The translations under genes and the position numbers were made by a program. Below, in pieces: positions 62,289 to 64,000 of a stretch of DNA of 64,000 nt; position 1 is the first letter of the stretch; each line of letters starts with the position of its first letter. The DNA comes from Bacillus sp. ISL-37 (lineage in GTDB: Bacteria; Bacillota; Bacilli; Bacillales; Cytobacillaceae): assembly GCF_018613315.1 (NCBI RefSeq), contig NZ_JAGGQL010000032.1, positions 1 to 64,000 of the forward strand, written 5' to 3'. Below the pieces are notes generated by a model. It had not been told where the DNA came from. It did not search any database and worked only from the letters and a program-made list of their open reading frames with translations.

Positions 62289-63374
62289 ATGCTTGGCATT
62301 TCGGTATATTTGAAAAAGGATATGATGGAAAAAAATGCTGCCTGGATTGAAAAAGCAGCTCAACACGGACTTAAATCGATTTTCACTTCCTTACATATTC
62401 CTGAAGATAATCCAGCTGAGTATAAAGAACTTTTACAAAAGCTTGGAGAACTTGCGAAAAAGCACAACATGGAGCTGATGGCGGATGTCTCACCCCGCTC
62501 ATTGGATTACCTCGGGCTGGACTGGGATCAGTATGATAAGCTGCTAGATTGGGGACTATCAGGTATCAGGGCTGATTATGGATTCACAACACAGCAGATC
62601 GTGGAGCTTTCGCATAAAATGAAGATAGGAATCAACGCCAGCACGGTAACAAAGGAAGAACTTCTGGTCTGGATTGATGCTGGTTTAAATACCGAGAATG
62701 TCGAAGCATGGCACAATTTTTACCCAAGGCCTGAAACGGGATTGGACAAGGAGTTCCTGATTGAAAGAAATTATATGCTCCGTTCATTCGGCATTACGAC
62801 AATGGCTTTCGTTCCTGGGGACAAGGACTTGCGCGGGCCGGTGTTTGCTGGCCTTCCAACGCTTGAAAAGCACCGCGGCCACCTGCCGCATTTAGCTGCT
62901 GCAGAGCTAATGGTCTCTTGTTTTACCGATAAAATCTTAATTGGAGATCACGCTGCATCAGATGAGCAGCTGGAAATACTAGCTTTCATTGGTAAAAAAG
63001 TCATTCCGCTACGAATTGAGACGGAAAGCTGGGAGCACTCCGACCTATTGAGCAGACCGCTGACTAACCGGAGGGATCCCGCCCGCGATGTCATCAGGGC
63101 AGTTGAATCACGCTCCTTTGCTTCAATAGGGCAAAATAAAATTCCGCCTTCTAATCAGCAGGAAAGAAAACGCGGGACGATCACCATAGACAATGAACTA
63201 TACGGGCGGTATTCAGGCGAATTGCAAATTGCCATCAGTGACTTGCCACGGGATGAAAAAGTGAATTGCATCGGAAAAGTTATCAAAGAAGACTTGCCTT
63301 TGCTTGATGAAATTAAAGCAGGGCAAAAATTTCAATTTATTGTGAGGGATGGACATGGAAATCGCAAAGCTTAA
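62289..63374 (+). CDS. mupG: DUF871 protein, probable 6-phospho-N-acetylmuramidase MupG
   Basis: MupG splits MurNAc-6P-GlcNAc in the cytoplasm, as shown in Staphylococcus aureus. It has 361 residues: a TIM-barrel N-terminal domain ([39 protein letters not shown]) and a C-terminal beta domain ([16 protein letters not shown] ... [25 protein letters not shown]). ATG at 62289 follows GGAGG by eight bases. It lies 80 bp after murP and overlaps murQ by 20 bases. Assignment rests on family and context; substrate details are inferred. Confidence 0.85.
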   Translation: MLGISVYLKKDMMEKNAAWIEKAAQHGLKSIFTSLHIPEDNPAEYKELLQKLGELAKKHNMELMADVSPRSLDYLGLDWDQYDKLLDWGLSGIRADYGFTTQQIVELSHKMKIGINASTVTKEELLVWIDAGLNTENVEAWHNFYPRPETGLDKEFLIERNYMLRSFGITTMAFVPGDKDLRGPVFAGLPTLEKHRGHLPHLAAAELMVSCFTDKILIGDHAASDEQLEILAFIGKKVIPLRIETESWEHSDLLSRPLTNRRDPARDVIRAVESRSFASIGQNKIPPSNQQERKRGTITIDNELYGRYSGELQIAISDLPRDEKVNCIGKVIKEDLPLLDEIKAGQKFQFIVRDGHGNRKA

Positions 63375-64000
63375 TACAGAACAGCAAAACCCGAAAACAA
63401 TGAATATCGACTTGATGTCGACAGAGGAAATCATCACCGTCATCAACCAGGAGGACACCCTCGTTCCGAACGTGCTCGCAAGGCAGGTTCCGAACATTTC
63501 GGAGGTCGTTGACAGGATTGTCGCTGCCTTCAAAAAAGGCGGCCGTCTGATCTATATCGGTGCGGGGACTTCCGGACGACTCGGAATCATCGATGCTTCC
63601 GAATGCCCTCCGACGTTCGGAACCGATCCTGGGCTTGTTATTGGTATTATTGCGGGTGGCAAGGAAGCGATGACCGAGGCACTTGAGGGTGTTGAGGATG
63701 ACACACAGCAGGGTCAGGCTGATCTGGCAAACATCAATCTAACAGAGGAAGACATCGTTGTCGGAATTGCTGCCAGCGGTCGCACCCCTTATACGATCGG
63801 TGCACTGGAGTACGCTAAGGAAATCGGTGCCCTGACTGTATCTGTCGTTTGCAGCAAGGATTCCGAAATGGAGAAAATCTCCGACCACACCATCTCCGCG
63901 GTCGTCGGTCCCGAAGTAATTACCGGTTCCACAAGGATGAAAGCTGGTACTGCCCAAAAATTGATTCTAAACATGCTCTCCACCGCTTCGATGATTAAAC
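63355..64000 (+). CDS. murQ: N-acetylmuramic acid 6-phosphate etherase (partial, cut by window end)
   Basis: MurQ removes the lactyl group from MurNAc-6P to give GlcNAc-6P. About 215 of roughly 300 codons are visible. SIS-domain motifs: [47 protein letters not shown] and [18 protein letters not shown] at 63355 ([10 protein letters not shown]) overlaps the mupG end and lies four bases after GAGGGAT. No stop is reached before 64000. Confidence 0.95.
   Translation, partial: MEIAKLNTEQQNPKTMNIDLMSTEEIITVINQEDTLVPNVLARQVPNISEVVDRIVAAFKKGGRLIYIGAGTSGRLGIIDASECPPTFGTDPGLVIGIIAGGKEAMTEALEGVEDDTQQGQADLANINLTEEDIVVGIAASGRTPYTIGALEYAKEIGALTVSVVCSKDSEMEKISDHTISAVVGPEVITGSTRMKAGTAQKLILNMLSTASMIK

Overview
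The window comes from a Bacillus-like Firmicute (Bacillaceae). The evidence is gene order: secG-est-rnr-smpB-ssrA, cggR-gap-pgk-tpiA-gpmI-eno, clpP, trxB-yvcI-rapZ-yvcK-whiA-crh, hisZ-hisG-hisD-hisB-hisH-hisA-hisF-hisIE and hprK-lgt-yvoD-ppaX-yvoF are all Bacillus-type blocks. Other signs are strong AGGAGG-type ribosome binding sites, CtsR and CggR operators, and a sigma-K-like promoter that points to sporulation.

Bases 215-21952 are a complete Tn7-like transposon. It is visibly more AT-rich than the rest, and every gene in it reads leftward. Its ends begin TGT and finish ACA, match over 24 bp at 19 positions, carry several internal TnsB-type sites, and are flanked by the 5-bp duplication CACAT. 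The machinery is tniQ, tnsC, a tnsA-tnsB fusion and a second tniQ (436-7205). The cargo looks defensive: a two-gene unit (an NdpA/YejK-like protein plus a C-terminally membrane-anchored protein), a type I restriction system whose methylase is fused to a half-specificity subunit, a small zinc-ribbon membrane protein, and a 1590-residue Sacsin/NO VEIN-like ATPase. The first 211 bp look like the right end of a second, related element, so two elements seem to be stacked at one site.

That site is the 3' end of the tmRNA gene ssrA (21985-22616, minus strand), just past its terminator. The tmRNA is itself split in its T-loop by a 273-nt group I intron without an ORF. Two unrelated mobile elements therefore meet within about 50 bp.

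From 22.6 kb onward the window is a conserved chromosome: trans-translation and RNA decay (ssrA, smpB, rnr), SecG, lower glycolysis under CggR control, sigma-54, a cysteine-rich probable spore-surface protein, a tRNA-Arg(CCG), clpP under CtsR, the carbon-control gene crh with whiA, yvcK and rapZ, thioredoxin reductase, the complete histidine operon, the hprK-lgt-ppaX cluster, and on the right a MurNAc recycling operon (murP-mupG-murQ) cut by the window edge. Crh and HprK, the two partners in Bacillus carbon catabolite control, are both present.

The intergenic regions hold several unexplained structures: five 52-bp palindromic tandem repeats between secG and eno, two copies of a MITE-like element, two inverted copies of an array with a 21-bp period, and a perfect 26-bp palindrome between hprK and lgt.
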